A stretch of 34,002 nucleotides of DNA, taken from the NCBI RefSeq assembly GCF_003116015.1, contig NZ_LGQZ01000056.1:1-34002 (forward strand), written 5' to 3'. How positions within the stretch are numbered: position 1 is the stretch's first letter; the number at the start of each line of letters is the position of its first letter. This document shows positions 25,007-32,523 of this stretch, piece after piece. The translations under genes and the position numbers were made by a program. This stretch comes from Azospirillum sp. TSO22-1. Lineage in GTDB: Bacteria > Pseudomonadota > Alphaproteobacteria > Azospirillales > Azospirillaceae. The notes under the pieces were generated by a model. It saw only the letters and a list, made by a program, of their open reading frames with translations, ran no database searches and had not been told where the DNA came from.

Positions 25007-26083
25007 ATGGCGATCCAGTACGGCACCACGACGCTGACGCTTCAGCCCGAACTTCAGGTCCAGGATGGCGTTCCGACGCTGTTCTACGCCAACGTGAACT
25101 TCCCGGCGCCCGGCATCGGGGCCAAGCTGTTCAACATCGACACCGGCTCGGTCGGCTTCGTCATCCCGAAGAGTCTGCTGCTTCAGCCCGGCACCACCAG
25201 CTACTACCCGTGGGTCGAGCCGACCGGCCAGACCATGACGCTGATCTACAAGCCCAGCAACGTCAGCCCGACCGGCGAGATCGTCACGGTGAGCGGCCTG
25301 AGCCTGCAGGGCGTGGACGGCCCCATCCCGATCGGGCCGGTCAAGGTGCTGGCGCACGACGAGACCACCCACACCTTCATGATGGGCGTCGGCTTCGGGC
25401 TGGAGGCGATCTCGCACTACGGGCCGGTCGACCAGCCGCAGCCCTGGACCTCGGCGGCGGGCGCGCTGGACAACCCCTTCCTCAACATCGAGGGGATGAG
25501 CCGTGAGCCCGGCGCGCCGTTCCAGGCCGCGTATGCCATGTCCGCGGCGACCTTCGGCACCGTCAACGGCAAGGTGGTGTTCGGCCAGACCGAGGCGCTG
25601 CTGGAGGGCTTCCGCTTTCTGCCGATCACGCCCGACCCGGCCAGCCCGGCCGGCTTTCAGCTGCCCTGGGTGGACCTGACGGTGACGCCGGCTGGCGGCG
25701 CGCCGCTGCAGACGCAGGCACAGATCCTGATGGACGCCGGCATCGAGAACATGTTCCTCGGCGTCTTCCAGCCTTCGCCGCCACCGCCGGGCGGGTCGGC
25801 GACGCAGGTGCCGGTCGCCGACTGGACGAACGCCGAGGTGCGCATTCAGGCGGTGGACGCCGCCGGGCTGCCGGTGATCGACTACGCCTTCGTCAACCGC
25901 GACCCGCAGAAGGTGCAGTTCCACCTGACCGACACCAATCAGCCGGCCTCGCCCAACGAGGTCCTCAACGGCGGTCCCAGCCCGCAGGGCGGCAGCTTCA
26001 TCAACACCGGCGTGCACCTGCTGGCGCTGTACGACTACGTGCTGGACGCGGCCAACAACCGCCTGGGCTTCCGGGTGCGGTAG
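25007..26083 (+). CDS. Pepsin-like (A1 family) aspartic protease homologue
   Basis: A 358-residue protein with the layout of a two-lobed aspartic protease. The first catalytic motif is NIDTGSVGFVIP (43-54), equivalent to the pepsin DTGS. KVVFGQTEALLEGFRFLPI (189-207) resembles the pepsin stretch 'VVFGG.D...Y.G....PV' between the lobes. The second lobe has QILMDAGIENMFLGVF (239-254), where the catalytic motif is DAG, not D(T/S)G, and the C-terminus DYVLDAANNRLGFRVR (343-358) matches the pepsin ending 'YVVFDRANN.(V/I)GFA'. There is no signal peptide and no propeptide, as in the few bacterial pepsin homologues I know of (shewasin type). The second-site Thr/Ser to Ala change may alter pH optimum or activity. 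Alternatively it may be a non-catalytic relative. It has no operon partner. Confidence 0.78.
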   Translation: MAIQYGTTTLTLQPELQVQDGVPTLFYANVNFPAPGIGAKLFNIDTGSVGFVIPKSLLLQPGTTSYYPWVEPTGQTMTLIYKPSNVSPTGEIVTVSGLSLQGVDGPIPIGPVKVLAHDETTHTFMMGVGFGLEAISHYGPVDQPQPWTSAAGALDNPFLNIEGMSREPGAPFQAAYAMSAATFGTVNGKVVFGQTEALLEGFRFLPITPDPASPAGFQLPWVDLTVTPAGGAPLQTQAQILMDAGIENMFLGVFQPSPPPPGGSATQVPVADWTNAEVRIQAVDAAGLPVIDYAFVNRDPQKVQFHLTDTNQPASPNEVLNGGPSPQGGSFINTGVHLLALYDYVLDAANNRLGFRVR

Positions 26084-26093
26084 TTCGTCGAAG

Positions 26094-26191
26094 CCCTCCC
26101 CCAGCCCCGCTGGGGGAGGGTTGGGCGGGGGCAGCGGCTTCGCGGGAACAACTTGCTCCCACCTAACCTCCCCCAGCGGGGCTGGGGGAGG
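26094..26191. repeat. Two-hairpin palindromic repeat (BIME-like), complete copy
   Basis: Two hairpins in opposite orientation. Left: CCCTCCCCCAGC (26094-26105) with GCTGGGGGAGGG (26109-26120), loop CCC. Right: CCTCCCCCAGC (26167-26177) with GCTGGGGGAGG (26181-26191), loop GGG. The linker includes TTGGGCGGGGGCAG on one side and the related CTCCCACCTAA on the other, so the whole element is itself an imperfect inverted repeat of about 98 bp, with GCGGCTTCGCGG in the middle. The same design is seen at the left edge of the window. It occupies the gap between convergent genes (25007 and 26207), a usual location for such elements, and may end transcription from both sides. Confidence 0.85.
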
Positions 26192-26206
26192 GACTAGGTT
26201 TCAGCA

Positions 26207-27196
26207 TCACTTCCGCTCCCAGACCTTCGTCTCGATGAAGTGGCTGGCGAGGAAGCGGTAGGTCATCTTCTGCAACTGCTCGACCTGCTGCGAGCGCTCG
26301 ACCGGCACGCCGTCCCAGGCCTGCAGGACGTCCTCCCACTCCATCAGGCGGGTGCGCAGGTCGTCGCGGATCTTGCGGATGAAGTTCACCGTGGCATCGA
26401 AGGTCCTGAGCGCGCCCATGATCTCGCCGGTCTGGGCGTCGGCCTGCTCGAAGATCGAGTCGTACATCTTCAGCGGCTTCTTGATCAGCCCCGCCATGCG
26501 CTGCAGCTCGGAGCAGAAGGTGCGGTCGGCGCGGTAGATCTGCTGCAGCTTGATGAAGGCCTCGCTCAGCGCCCGGATGTGCTTGAAGCGGTCGCGCAGC
26601 GCCTCGATGTAGGACAGCTCCTGCGTCAGGTCGTCGATGCGGTCGTTGATGTACTGCTCGGCGTTGTCGCTGTGGATGCCCAGCTTTTCGGCAAGCTGGA
26701 TGAAGGCCGTCTTCATGCGGTCCTTGGTGTTCGGATCCTCGACGATCTGCTCCAGCTCCTCCAGGTCGACGACGATCATCTCCGACCCGGTGATCCAGGA
26801 CACCAGCTGCACCGTCAGCCGGCCGCGGGCGATCATCCGGTGCCTGTCGTCCACCGACCAGGAGGCGGTGCCGTCCAGCAGTTCGCCGGGGATCTTCTCG
26901 CCGGGGCGGATCTGCTTGACGTAGGCCAACCCGCGCTCGACCAGGCCCAGCAGGCGCGAATCGTGGCCGTCCGCCTCGATGGAGAAGGAGTCCTTCAGCG
27001 TGTTGAAGGGCAGCGCCGCCTTCAGATCGCCCAGCAGGATGTTCAGCACCGGCTGCTTGCTGGTCGGCTCCAGCGCGAAGAAGGCCGCCGGCAGGCTGAA
27101 CACCTTGTGCTGGAAGTCGAAGTGCGTCTCGCGCATCGGCTTCGGGGCGGAATCCGCCGCGTCGGCCGAGGCCGTGATGTTGGAGACGTCGGTCAT
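26207..27196 (-). CDS. Conserved-looking helical protein of unknown function
   Basis: A 329-residue soluble protein I do not recognise. After a polar N-terminus it has a mixed region (about 28-160) with FDFQHKVFSLPAAFFALEPTSKQPVLNILLGDLKAAL and RHRMIARGRLTVQLVSWITGSEMIVVDLEELEQI, then a long, strongly helical and charged region (about 160-320) with heptad-like spacing (LSYIEALRDRFKHIRALSEAFIKLQQI; MGALRTFDATVNFIRKIRDDLRTRLMEWEDVL), suggesting coiled-coil or bundle structure. No signal peptide, no catalytic motif. The start at 27196 (MTDVSN) was chosen over upstream in-frame codons because the extension is Arg/Gly-rich and unlike coding sequence. It lies 64 bp downstream of puuB on the same strand, so it may be read from the puuB transcript. 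Confidence 0.8.
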   Translation of the reverse strand: MTDVSNITASADAADSAPKPMRETHFDFQHKVFSLPAAFFALEPTSKQPVLNILLGDLKAALPFNTLKDSFSIEADGHDSRLLGLVERGLAYVKQIRPGEKIPGELLDGTASWSVDDRHRMIARGRLTVQLVSWITGSEMIVVDLEELEQIVEDPNTKDRMKTAFIQLAEKLGIHSDNAEQYINDRIDDLTQELSYIEALRDRFKHIRALSEAFIKLQQIYRADRTFCSELQRMAGLIKKPLKMYDSIFEQADAQTGEIMGALRTFDATVNFIRKIRDDLRTRLMEWEDVLQAWDGVPVERSQQVEQLQKMTYRFLASHFIETKVWERK

Positions 27197-27260
27197 ACGG
27201 CGGTCATGCGGCCCGGTCGTGGGTCGGGGGCCTCGTAGCCCACCGGAGTATCTCGCCAGC

Positions 27261-28541
27261 CTACAACAGATCGCGCAGCCGGAACCACAACATCGCAAGC
27301 ACCAGCGCCGGGGTGCGCAGCCCGGGGCCGCCGGGGAAGCTGCGGTGCGGGATACGGGCGAAGACGTCGAAGCGCTCCGCCGTGCCGGCCGCCGCCTCGG
27401 CGATCACCCGCCCGGCAATGCCGGCCAGCGCCACCCCGTGCCCGGAATAGCCGTGCGCGAAGTAGGTCGTCGGGCTGAGCCGGCCGAGGTGCGGCAGCCG
27501 GTTGATGGTGATCGCCACCCGCCCGCCCCAGACGTGGCTGGTCTTCACGCCGGCCAGATCGGGGAAGACGCGCAGCATCTTGCGCCGCATGCCCAACTCC
27601 ACTCCCGGCAGGTCGCGGCCGGAGTAGCTCACCCCGCCGCCGAACAGCAGCCGGTGGTCCGGCGTGCGGCGGAAATAGTTCATCACGAAGTTCATGTCGC
27701 ACACCGCCACGTCGCGCGGCAGCAGCGCCCGCGCGCGCTCCGCTCCCAGCGGCTCGGTGGCCAGGATGTAGGTGGCGACCGGCATGATCTTGTCCGCCAG
27801 GGCCGGCGCCAGCCCGCCCAGATAGGCGTTGCCGGCCAGCACCAGCACGCGCGCCCGCACGCGGCCTTGCGCCGTCGCCGCCTCCGGCCGGTCGCCCGTG
27901 TCGAGGGACAGCACGCGCGAGCCTTCGAAGATCCGCACCCCCGCCGCCGCGCAGGCGTCGGCCAGCCCCAGCGCGTAGTTCAGCGGGTGCAGGTGCCCGC
28001 TGCCCCGATCGAGCATGCCACCGACGTAGCCGGGGCTGCGCACGTAGTCGGCCAACGCCGTGCGGTCCAGCCGCTCCAGCCCCGGATAGCCGTAGCCGTC
28101 GCGCAGTTCCGCCTCGGCCTCGGCCAGTTCGGCGAGGTGGCGGTCCTTCAGCGCCGCCAGCACGTGGCCCCAGGTCAGCCCGCAGCGGATGCCGTGCCGC
28201 TCCACCCGGTCGCGCAGCAGCGCCTTGGAGTCCTCGACGAGGTCCCACAGCCGGCGCGCGTCGTCCGGGCCGACAAGGGCGGCGATCTCGCCCATCGACT
28301 TGTTGTAGCCGGTGATGACCTGCCCGCCGTTGCGGCCCGAGGCGCCCCAGCCGACCCGCTCGGCCTCCAGCAGAACGACGCTCCAGCCGCGTTCGGCCAG
28401 GTCCAGCGCGGCCATCAGCCCGGTGTAGCCGCCGCCGACCACGCAGGCGTCGCAGTCCAGCGTGCCCTCCAGCACCGGGTGCTCGGGGTGCGGGTTCGCG
28501 GTGTCGGCGTACCAGGAGCGGATGTGGTTGCGAGCAATCAT
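27261..28541 (-). CDS. puuB: Gamma-glutamylputrescine oxidase (FAD-dependent, DAO family)
   Basis: A 426-residue flavoenzyme of the D-amino-acid-oxidase fold, with the PuuB/OrdL architecture. The FAD dinucleotide-binding motif is CVVGGGYTGLMAALDLAERGWSVVLLE (about 33-59), followed by GWGASGRNGGQVITGYN, a diagnostic stretch of this family, and the C-terminal FAD contact YFAHGYSGHGVALAGIAGRVIAEA. The length matches E. coli PuuB. The enzyme oxidises gamma-glutamylputrescine to the aldehyde with release of ammonia and hydrogen peroxide, the second step of the gamma-glutamylated putrescine pathway. It is divergent from a puuA-like gene 169 bp away, which supports the assignment; other OrdL-type amine oxidases are possible. 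Confidence 0.85.
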   Translation of the reverse strand: MIARNHIRSWYADTANPHPEHPVLEGTLDCDACVVGGGYTGLMAALDLAERGWSVVLLEAERVGWGASGRNGGQVITGYNKSMGEIAALVGPDDARRLWDLVEDSKALLRDRVERHGIRCGLTWGHVLAALKDRHLAELAEAEAELRDGYGYPGLERLDRTALADYVRSPGYVGGMLDRGSGHLHPLNYALGLADACAAAGVRIFEGSRVLSLDTGDRPEAATAQGRVRARVLVLAGNAYLGGLAPALADKIMPVATYILATEPLGAERARALLPRDVAVCDMNFVMNYFRRTPDHRLLFGGGVSYSGRDLPGVELGMRRKMLRVFPDLAGVKTSHVWGGRVAITINRLPHLGRLSPTTYFAHGYSGHGVALAGIAGRVIAEAAAGTAERFDVFARIPHRSFPGGPGLRTPALVLAMLWFRLRDLL

Positions 28542-28566
28542 GCCCTCCGCAGATACGGGGCTTGTG

Positions 28567-28608
28567 TGACAGCGTCAATCGCGCCGGCGCGCATGGCGGA
28601 CCCGCCAT
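28567..28608. promoter_or_regulatory. Dyads in the puuB/puuA divergent intergenic region
   Basis: Two inverted repeats lie in the shared 169-bp control region: TGAC-AGC-GTCA (28567-28577) and ATGGCGG-AC-CCGCCAT (28593-28608). Either could bind a regulator that controls both directions; no PuuR-like consensus that I know is recognisable, and -35/-10 boxes are not clear. The rest of the region shows nothing definite. Confidence 0.3.
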
Positions 28609-28710
28609 CCCCATCGGAAGTTCACTGGCGCCGTTCCCGGTGCCGGGTCATACTTCGGGGTCGCGAAACAGCACGGAGGCGTCTGCCGCAACGGGGCGGA
28701 CCGGGTTTTC

Positions 28711-30054
28711 ATGGCGTTCATGGACGACTTCATCAAGAAGAACCGCATCACCGAGGTGGAATGCCTCGTTCCCGACCAGTCGGGCATCGCGCGGGGCAAG
28801 ATCGTTCCCGCCGAGAAGTTCCTGCGCATCCTGCGCGACCGGGGACTGCGGCTTCCCGAAGCGATCTTCGTGCAGACCGTCACCGGCGAGTACCCGGATG
28901 ACGAGGACGTCACCGCGGACGAGAACTCCGACATCTACATGATCCCGGACGAGCGGACGATCCGCTTCGTTCCCTGGTACGAGGAGCCGACGGCGCAGGT
29001 CATCACCGACTGCGTCTACGCCGACGGCAACCCGGTGGACTTCTCGCCGCGCCACGTGCTGAAGCGCGTGCTGAAGCTGTACGAGGAGCGCGGCTGGAAG
29101 CCGGTGGTGGCGCCGGAACTGGAGTTCTTCCTGGTCCAGATCAACAAGGACCCGGACTATCCCCTGATCCCGCCGGTCGGCCGCAACGGCCGCATGGAGA
29201 GCGGCCGGCAGGCCTTCGGCATCGACGCGGTCAACGAATTCGACCCGATCTTCGAGGAGATCTACGACTTCTGCGAGGCGCAGGACATCGACATCGACAC
29301 CTTGACGCACGAGGCCGGGGCCGCGCAGATCGAGATCAACTTCAACCACGGCGACGCGCTGGAACTGGCCGACCAGGCCTTCCTGTTCAAGCGCACGGCG
29401 CGCGAGGCGGCGCTGCGCCACCAGATCTACGCCACCTTCATGGCCAAGCCCATGCAGGGCGAGCCCGGCAGCGCCATGCACATCCACCAGTCGGTGGTGG
29501 ACGCGGAACTGGGCCGCAACCTGTTCGCCAACCCCGACGGCAGCGACAGCGCGCTGTTCCTGGCGCACGTCGCCGGCCTGCAGAAGTACCTGCCCTACGT
29601 GATGCCGCTGCTGGCGCCGAACGTGAACTCGTACCGGCGGCTGGTGCCGAACTCCGACGCGCCGATCAACGTGCACTGGGGGCGCGACAACCGCACCACG
29701 GGGCTGCGCGTGCCGGTGTCGGCGGCCGACTCGCGGCGGGTGGAGAACCGCGTGGCCGGGGCGGACGCCAACCCCTACCTCGCCATCGCCGCCTCGCTGG
29801 CCTGCGGCTACCTGGGCATGGTGCAGGGGCTGGAGCCGAACGATCCGGTGAAGGGCTCGGCCTACCGTCTGGCCTTCACGCTGCCGCGCCACCAGGGCGA
29901 CGCGCTGGCGAAGTTCAACAGCTGCAAGCCGGTCAAGGAGATCATCGGCGAGAAGTTCGTCGACGCCTTCACCTGCGTGAAGGAAGCGGAATGGGAGGCC
30001 TATCACCGCGTCATCAGCTCGTGGGAGCGGGAGAACCTGCTGTTGAACGTGTGA
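28711..30054 (+). CDS. puuA: Gamma-glutamylputrescine synthetase (glutamine synthetase family)
   Basis: A 447-residue cytoplasmic ligase of the glutamine synthetase family. It has the N-terminal beta-grasp segment (VECLVPDQSGIARGKIVP, about 17-34) and the catalytic domain landmarks VVAPELEFFLV, AGAAQIEINFNHGDAL, GSAMHIHQS, LLAPNVNSYRRLVP, DNRTTGLRVP and RVENRVAGADANPYLA. The LAPNVNSYRR...NRT...RVE.RVAGADANPYL pattern and length match PuuA/SpuI-type enzymes rather than GlnA, which has a longer chain with an adenylylation loop. PuuA joins glutamate to putrescine using ATP. Divergence from puuB and nearness of potFGH support a polyamine role. The start ATG at 28711 is preferred; a second ATG is three codons later. 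Confidence 0.88.
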   Translation: MAFMDDFIKKNRITEVECLVPDQSGIARGKIVPAEKFLRILRDRGLRLPEAIFVQTVTGEYPDDEDVTADENSDIYMIPDERTIRFVPWYEEPTAQVITDCVYADGNPVDFSPRHVLKRVLKLYEERGWKPVVAPELEFFLVQINKDPDYPLIPPVGRNGRMESGRQAFGIDAVNEFDPIFEEIYDFCEAQDIDIDTLTHEAGAAQIEINFNHGDALELADQAFLFKRTAREAALRHQIYATFMAKPMQGEPGSAMHIHQSVVDAELGRNLFANPDGSDSALFLAHVAGLQKYLPYVMPLLAPNVNSYRRLVPNSDAPINVHWGRDNRTTGLRVPVSAADSRRVENRVAGADANPYLAIAASLACGYLGMVQGLEPNDPVKGSAYRLAFTLPRHQGDALAKFNSCKPVKEIIGEKFVDAFTCVKEAEWEAYHRVISSWERENLLLNV

Positions 30055-30115
30055 GCTGACCCCATCCCCCCGCCCGCGCGTTATCCCACGGTGTTGGGAT
30101 CGCTAGGAGAGGGAG

Positions 30116-31219
30116 ATGGCCGTTCCACGGCGCACCGGGGTTTCCGAACGGCCGCACCATCCCGCCGCCCCAGCGCCCTGGTCGCGGCGCATGGCGCGGC
30201 TGGCGTTTGCGGCGGCGCTGCTGGCGCTGGGCGCCTGGGTGGCGCGGGGGTTCCTGGGGGCGGTGACCTGGGCGATCGTCATCGCCGTCGCCGTGTGGCC
30301 GCTGCACCGCCGCCTCGCCGGGTGGATGCCGGGCGCGGTGCTGGCGCCGCTGCTCTCCACCGTGCTGGCGTCGCTGCTGGTGCTGCTGCCACTCTCCGTC
30401 GTCGCGGTCGAGGTGGTGCGCGAGGCGCAGATGGTCACCGGCTGGCTGGCCGAAGCGCAGGAGAAGGGCGTTCCGGTGCCCGAGTGGGTGGAGCGGCTGC
30501 CACTGGTCGGCCAGCAGGCGCTCGGCTGGTGGAAGGCCAACCTGAGCGACCCGAACGCCGCGGGCGGCCTGTTGAAGAGCTTCGACACCAACGCGCTGGC
30601 CGGCTGGAGCAGCAGCCTGGGCGGCGAGGTGCTGCACCGGCTGCTGCTGTTCTTCGTGACGCTGGTGGCGCTGTTCGGGCTGTTCCGCGAGGGCGCGTGG
30701 TTGGCCCGGCGCTGCCTGGACGCCGCCGACCGCTGGCTCGGCGACCCCGGCGAGCGGCTGGCCGGGCGCATGGCGGCGGCGGTGCGCGGCACTGCCATCG
30801 GCACGCTGGTGGTGGCGGTGGGGGAGGGGGTGGTCATCGGCATCGGCTACTGGGTGGCCGGCGTGCCGCATCCCGTGCTGTTCGGCGTGATAACCGCGGC
30901 CTGCGCCATGCTGCCGCTGGGCGCGTGGCTGGCCTTCGCGGTGGCGTCGCTGATCCTGCTGGCGCGGGGCGACTCGGTGGCCGCGGCGGCGCTGTTCGGC
31001 TTCGGCGCCGCGGTGATGCTGGCGGGCGACAACTTCGTGCAGCCGGCGCTGATCGGCGGTGCGGTGCGCCTGCCGTTCCCGTGGGCGCTGGTCGGCATCC
31101 TGGGCGGGTTGCAGACCTTCGGGCTGCTCGGCCTCGTGCTCGGGCCGGTGGTGATGGCGGCGATCCTGATGCTGTGGCGCGACTGGGGCGACGTGGCGCC
31201 GCCGAAGCCGGAGGCATAA
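30116..31219 (+). CDS. AI-2E family (PF01594-type) membrane transporter
   Basis: A 367-residue inner-membrane protein with the AI-2E family layout: an N-terminal membrane pair (about 28-62, ending WPLHRRLAGW), a hydrophobic segment with LLVLLPLSVVAVEVV, a soluble amphipathic middle (about 105-170), and a C-terminal cluster of four or five segments beginning VRGTAIGTLVVAVGEGVVIGIGYWVAGVP, with MLPLGAWLAFAVAS, DNFVQPALIGGAVRLPFPWALVGILGGLQTFGLLGLVLGPVVMA. The last stretch, including the PALIGG and 'GLLGLVLGPV' elements, is diagnostic. Members export autoinducer-2 (TqsA), exchange ions, or are uncharacterised, so substrate is open. AGGAGAGGG precedes the ATG. It stands between puuA and potF on the same strand. 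Confidence 0.9.
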   Translation: MAVPRRTGVSERPHHPAAPAPWSRRMARLAFAAALLALGAWVARGFLGAVTWAIVIAVAVWPLHRRLAGWMPGAVLAPLLSTVLASLLVLLPLSVVAVEVVREAQMVTGWLAEAQEKGVPVPEWVERLPLVGQQALGWWKANLSDPNAAGGLLKSFDTNALAGWSSSLGGEVLHRLLLFFVTLVALFGLFREGAWLARRCLDAADRWLGDPGERLAGRMAAAVRGTAIGTLVVAVGEGVVIGIGYWVAGVPHPVLFGVITAACAMLPLGAWLAFAVASLILLARGDSVAAAALFGFGAAVMLAGDNFVQPALIGGAVRLPFPWALVGILGGLQTFGLLGLVLGPVVMAAILMLWRDWGDVAPPKPEA

Positions 31220-31232
31220 GGCCCCCTCCCGG

Positions 31233-31261
31233 TTGACAAGCCCCCCGTCCCACAGTGCAAT
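31233..31261 (+). promoter_or_regulatory. Predicted potF promoter
   Basis: TTGACA (31233-31238), exactly 17 bp, then TGCAAT (31256-31261): a consensus -35 and a four-of-six -10 box, 65 bp upstream of the potF ATG. It implies that potFGH can be transcribed independently of the AI-2E gene. Confidence 0.55.
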
Positions 31262-31297
31262 GACGCCCGCGTCGGGCCGGGCCTTGGTCGGGCGTCA
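31261..31297 (+). promoter_or_regulatory. Dyad in the potF leader
   Basis: TGACGCCCG (31261-31269) and CGGGCGTCA (31289-31297) form a perfect 9-bp inverted repeat with a 19-bp spacer. The left arm starts in the predicted -10 box, so it would work better as a DNA operator overlapping the start site than as an RNA hairpin. The factor is unknown. Confidence 0.4.
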
Positions 31298-31325
31298 CGT
31301 CGACACGAATCGGGGGGCATCCATA

Positions 31326-32435
31326 ATGAAGAAGACGTTCGCTCTGGCGCTGGCGGGCGCCGTCGCCGCGGTCGCGCTGGCCGGTGTTGGGGCCGGCACC
31401 GCGCAGGCGCAGACCAAGAAACCGGTCAACATCTACATCTGGAACGACTACCTGGGCGAGACGACGCTCGCCGACTTCACCAAGGCAAGCGGCTACCAGA
31501 CCAAGGTCGATCTCTACGACAGCCTCGAGCTGCTGGAGCAGAAGGTGCTGGTCGGCAAGTCCGGCTACGACGTCATCGTGCCGACCGCCGAGCCGACGCT
31601 GTCCAACATGATCAAGGCCAAAGTGCTGGCCCCGCTCGACAAGGCGAAGATCCCGAACCTGAAGAACGTCGACCCGGCGATGCTCAAACTGGTCGCGACG
31701 TCGGACCCGGGCAACAAGTTCGCCGTGCCCTACCTGGGCGGCACCGTCGGCATCGGCCTGGTGCCGGAGAAGATCAAGGCCGTCGCCCCCGACGTGGCGC
31801 TGGACAGCTGGGACCTGATCTTCAAGCCGGAGGTCGCCAAGAAGGTCGCCGCCTGCGGCATCACCCTGATGGATTCGGCCATCGACGTGATCCCGTCGGT
31901 GCTCAACTACCTCGGCCTCGACCCGAACTCCGAGAAGAAGGAGGACTTGGACAAGGCCGAGGCGGCGCTGATGGCCGTGCGCCCCTACATCAAGCAGTTC
32001 GTGACGGGCCAGAACATCAACCTGCTGGCCGCCGGCGACGCCTGCGTGGTGATGGCCTACAACGGCGACGTCAACCAGGCCGGCGCCCGCGCCAAGGAGG
32101 CCAAGGCCAGCCACACCGTGCAGTACCTGGCGCCGAAGGAGGGCGTGCAGGTCTGGTGGGACAATCTGGCGGTGCCGGCCGATGCGCCGAACAAGGAGGG
32201 CGCGTTCGCCTACATCAACTTCATCCTCGACCCGGCCAACATCGCCGGCGTGTCGAACACGGTGAAGTACGCCAACGCCGTGCCGTCCTCGCCGGTCGAT
32301 GCCGAGGTCAAGGGCAACCCGGCCGTCTACCTGCCGGAGACCAGCAAGGTGAAGCTGTTCAGCCTGAAGGCCATCAAGCAGTCCACCGACCGTGCCCGCA
32401 CGCGGGTCTGGACGAAGGTCAAGACCGGAAAGTAA
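31326..32435 (+). CDS. potF: Putrescine ABC transporter, periplasmic binding protein
   Basis: A 369-residue exported polyamine-binding protein. The signal peptide is MKKTFALALAGAVAAVALAG... with cleavage near AQA-QTKK (about residue 28). The mature protein opens VNIYIWNDYLGETTLADF, the hallmark of PotD/PotF proteins (the Trp of the amine pocket), and continues with YDSLELLEQKVLVGKSGYDVIVPT, FAVPYLGGTVGIG, LMDSAIDVIPSVLNYLGLDPNS, MAYNGDVNQA and VQVWWDNLAVPADAPNKEGAFAYINFILDP. The DSAIDVIPSVLNYLG and length favour PotF (putrescine) over PotD (spermidine). Delivers putrescine to PotHI. Followed by potG after an 88-bp gap that contains two hairpins. Own promoter predicted upstream. Confidence 0.92.
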   Translation: MKKTFALALAGAVAAVALAGVGAGTAQAQTKKPVNIYIWNDYLGETTLADFTKASGYQTKVDLYDSLELLEQKVLVGKSGYDVIVPTAEPTLSNMIKAKVLAPLDKAKIPNLKNVDPAMLKLVATSDPGNKFAVPYLGGTVGIGLVPEKIKAVAPDVALDSWDLIFKPEVAKKVAACGITLMDSAIDVIPSVLNYLGLDPNSEKKEDLDKAEAALMAVRPYIKQFVTGQNINLLAAGDACVVMAYNGDVNQAGARAKEAKASHTVQYLAPKEGVQVWWDNLAVPADAPNKEGAFAYINFILDPANIAGVSNTVKYANAVPSSPVDAEVKGNPAVYLPETSKVKLFSLKAIKQSTDRARTRVWTKVKTGK

Positions 32436-32437
32436 AA

Positions 32438-32496
32438 GGCGCGTCCGAGACGCGCCGCAGCGCCCCGGTCCGTCCTCGCACGAACCGGGGCGTTTT
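32438..32496 (+). terminator. Double hairpin with T-run between potF and potG
   Basis: Hairpin 1, 2 bp behind the potF stop: GGCGCGTC (32438-32445) with GACGCGCC (32449-32456), loop CGA. Hairpin 2: CGCCCCGGT (32461-32469) with ACCGGGGCG (32484-32492), 14-base loop, followed directly by TTTT (32493-32496). The second has the form of a rho-independent terminator inside the operon. Since potG follows with its own ribosome-binding site and potH is coupled to it, partial termination is the likely effect, raising potF over potGH. Confidence 0.7.
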
Positions 32497-32523
32497 CCTG
32501 TGCAGGGGAGGGACCCGCCGACC

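Noticed and set aside
24694..25506. Open frame covering the intergenic region and entering the pepsin-like gene in another frame
   Set aside because: No ribosome-binding site, Arg/Gly/Ala-rich product, and the overlapping frame has clear aspartic-protease motifs.
30075..30105. Intrinsic terminator after puuA
   Set aside because: ATCCCA...TGGGAT is only a 6-bp stem with no T-run, too weak to call.
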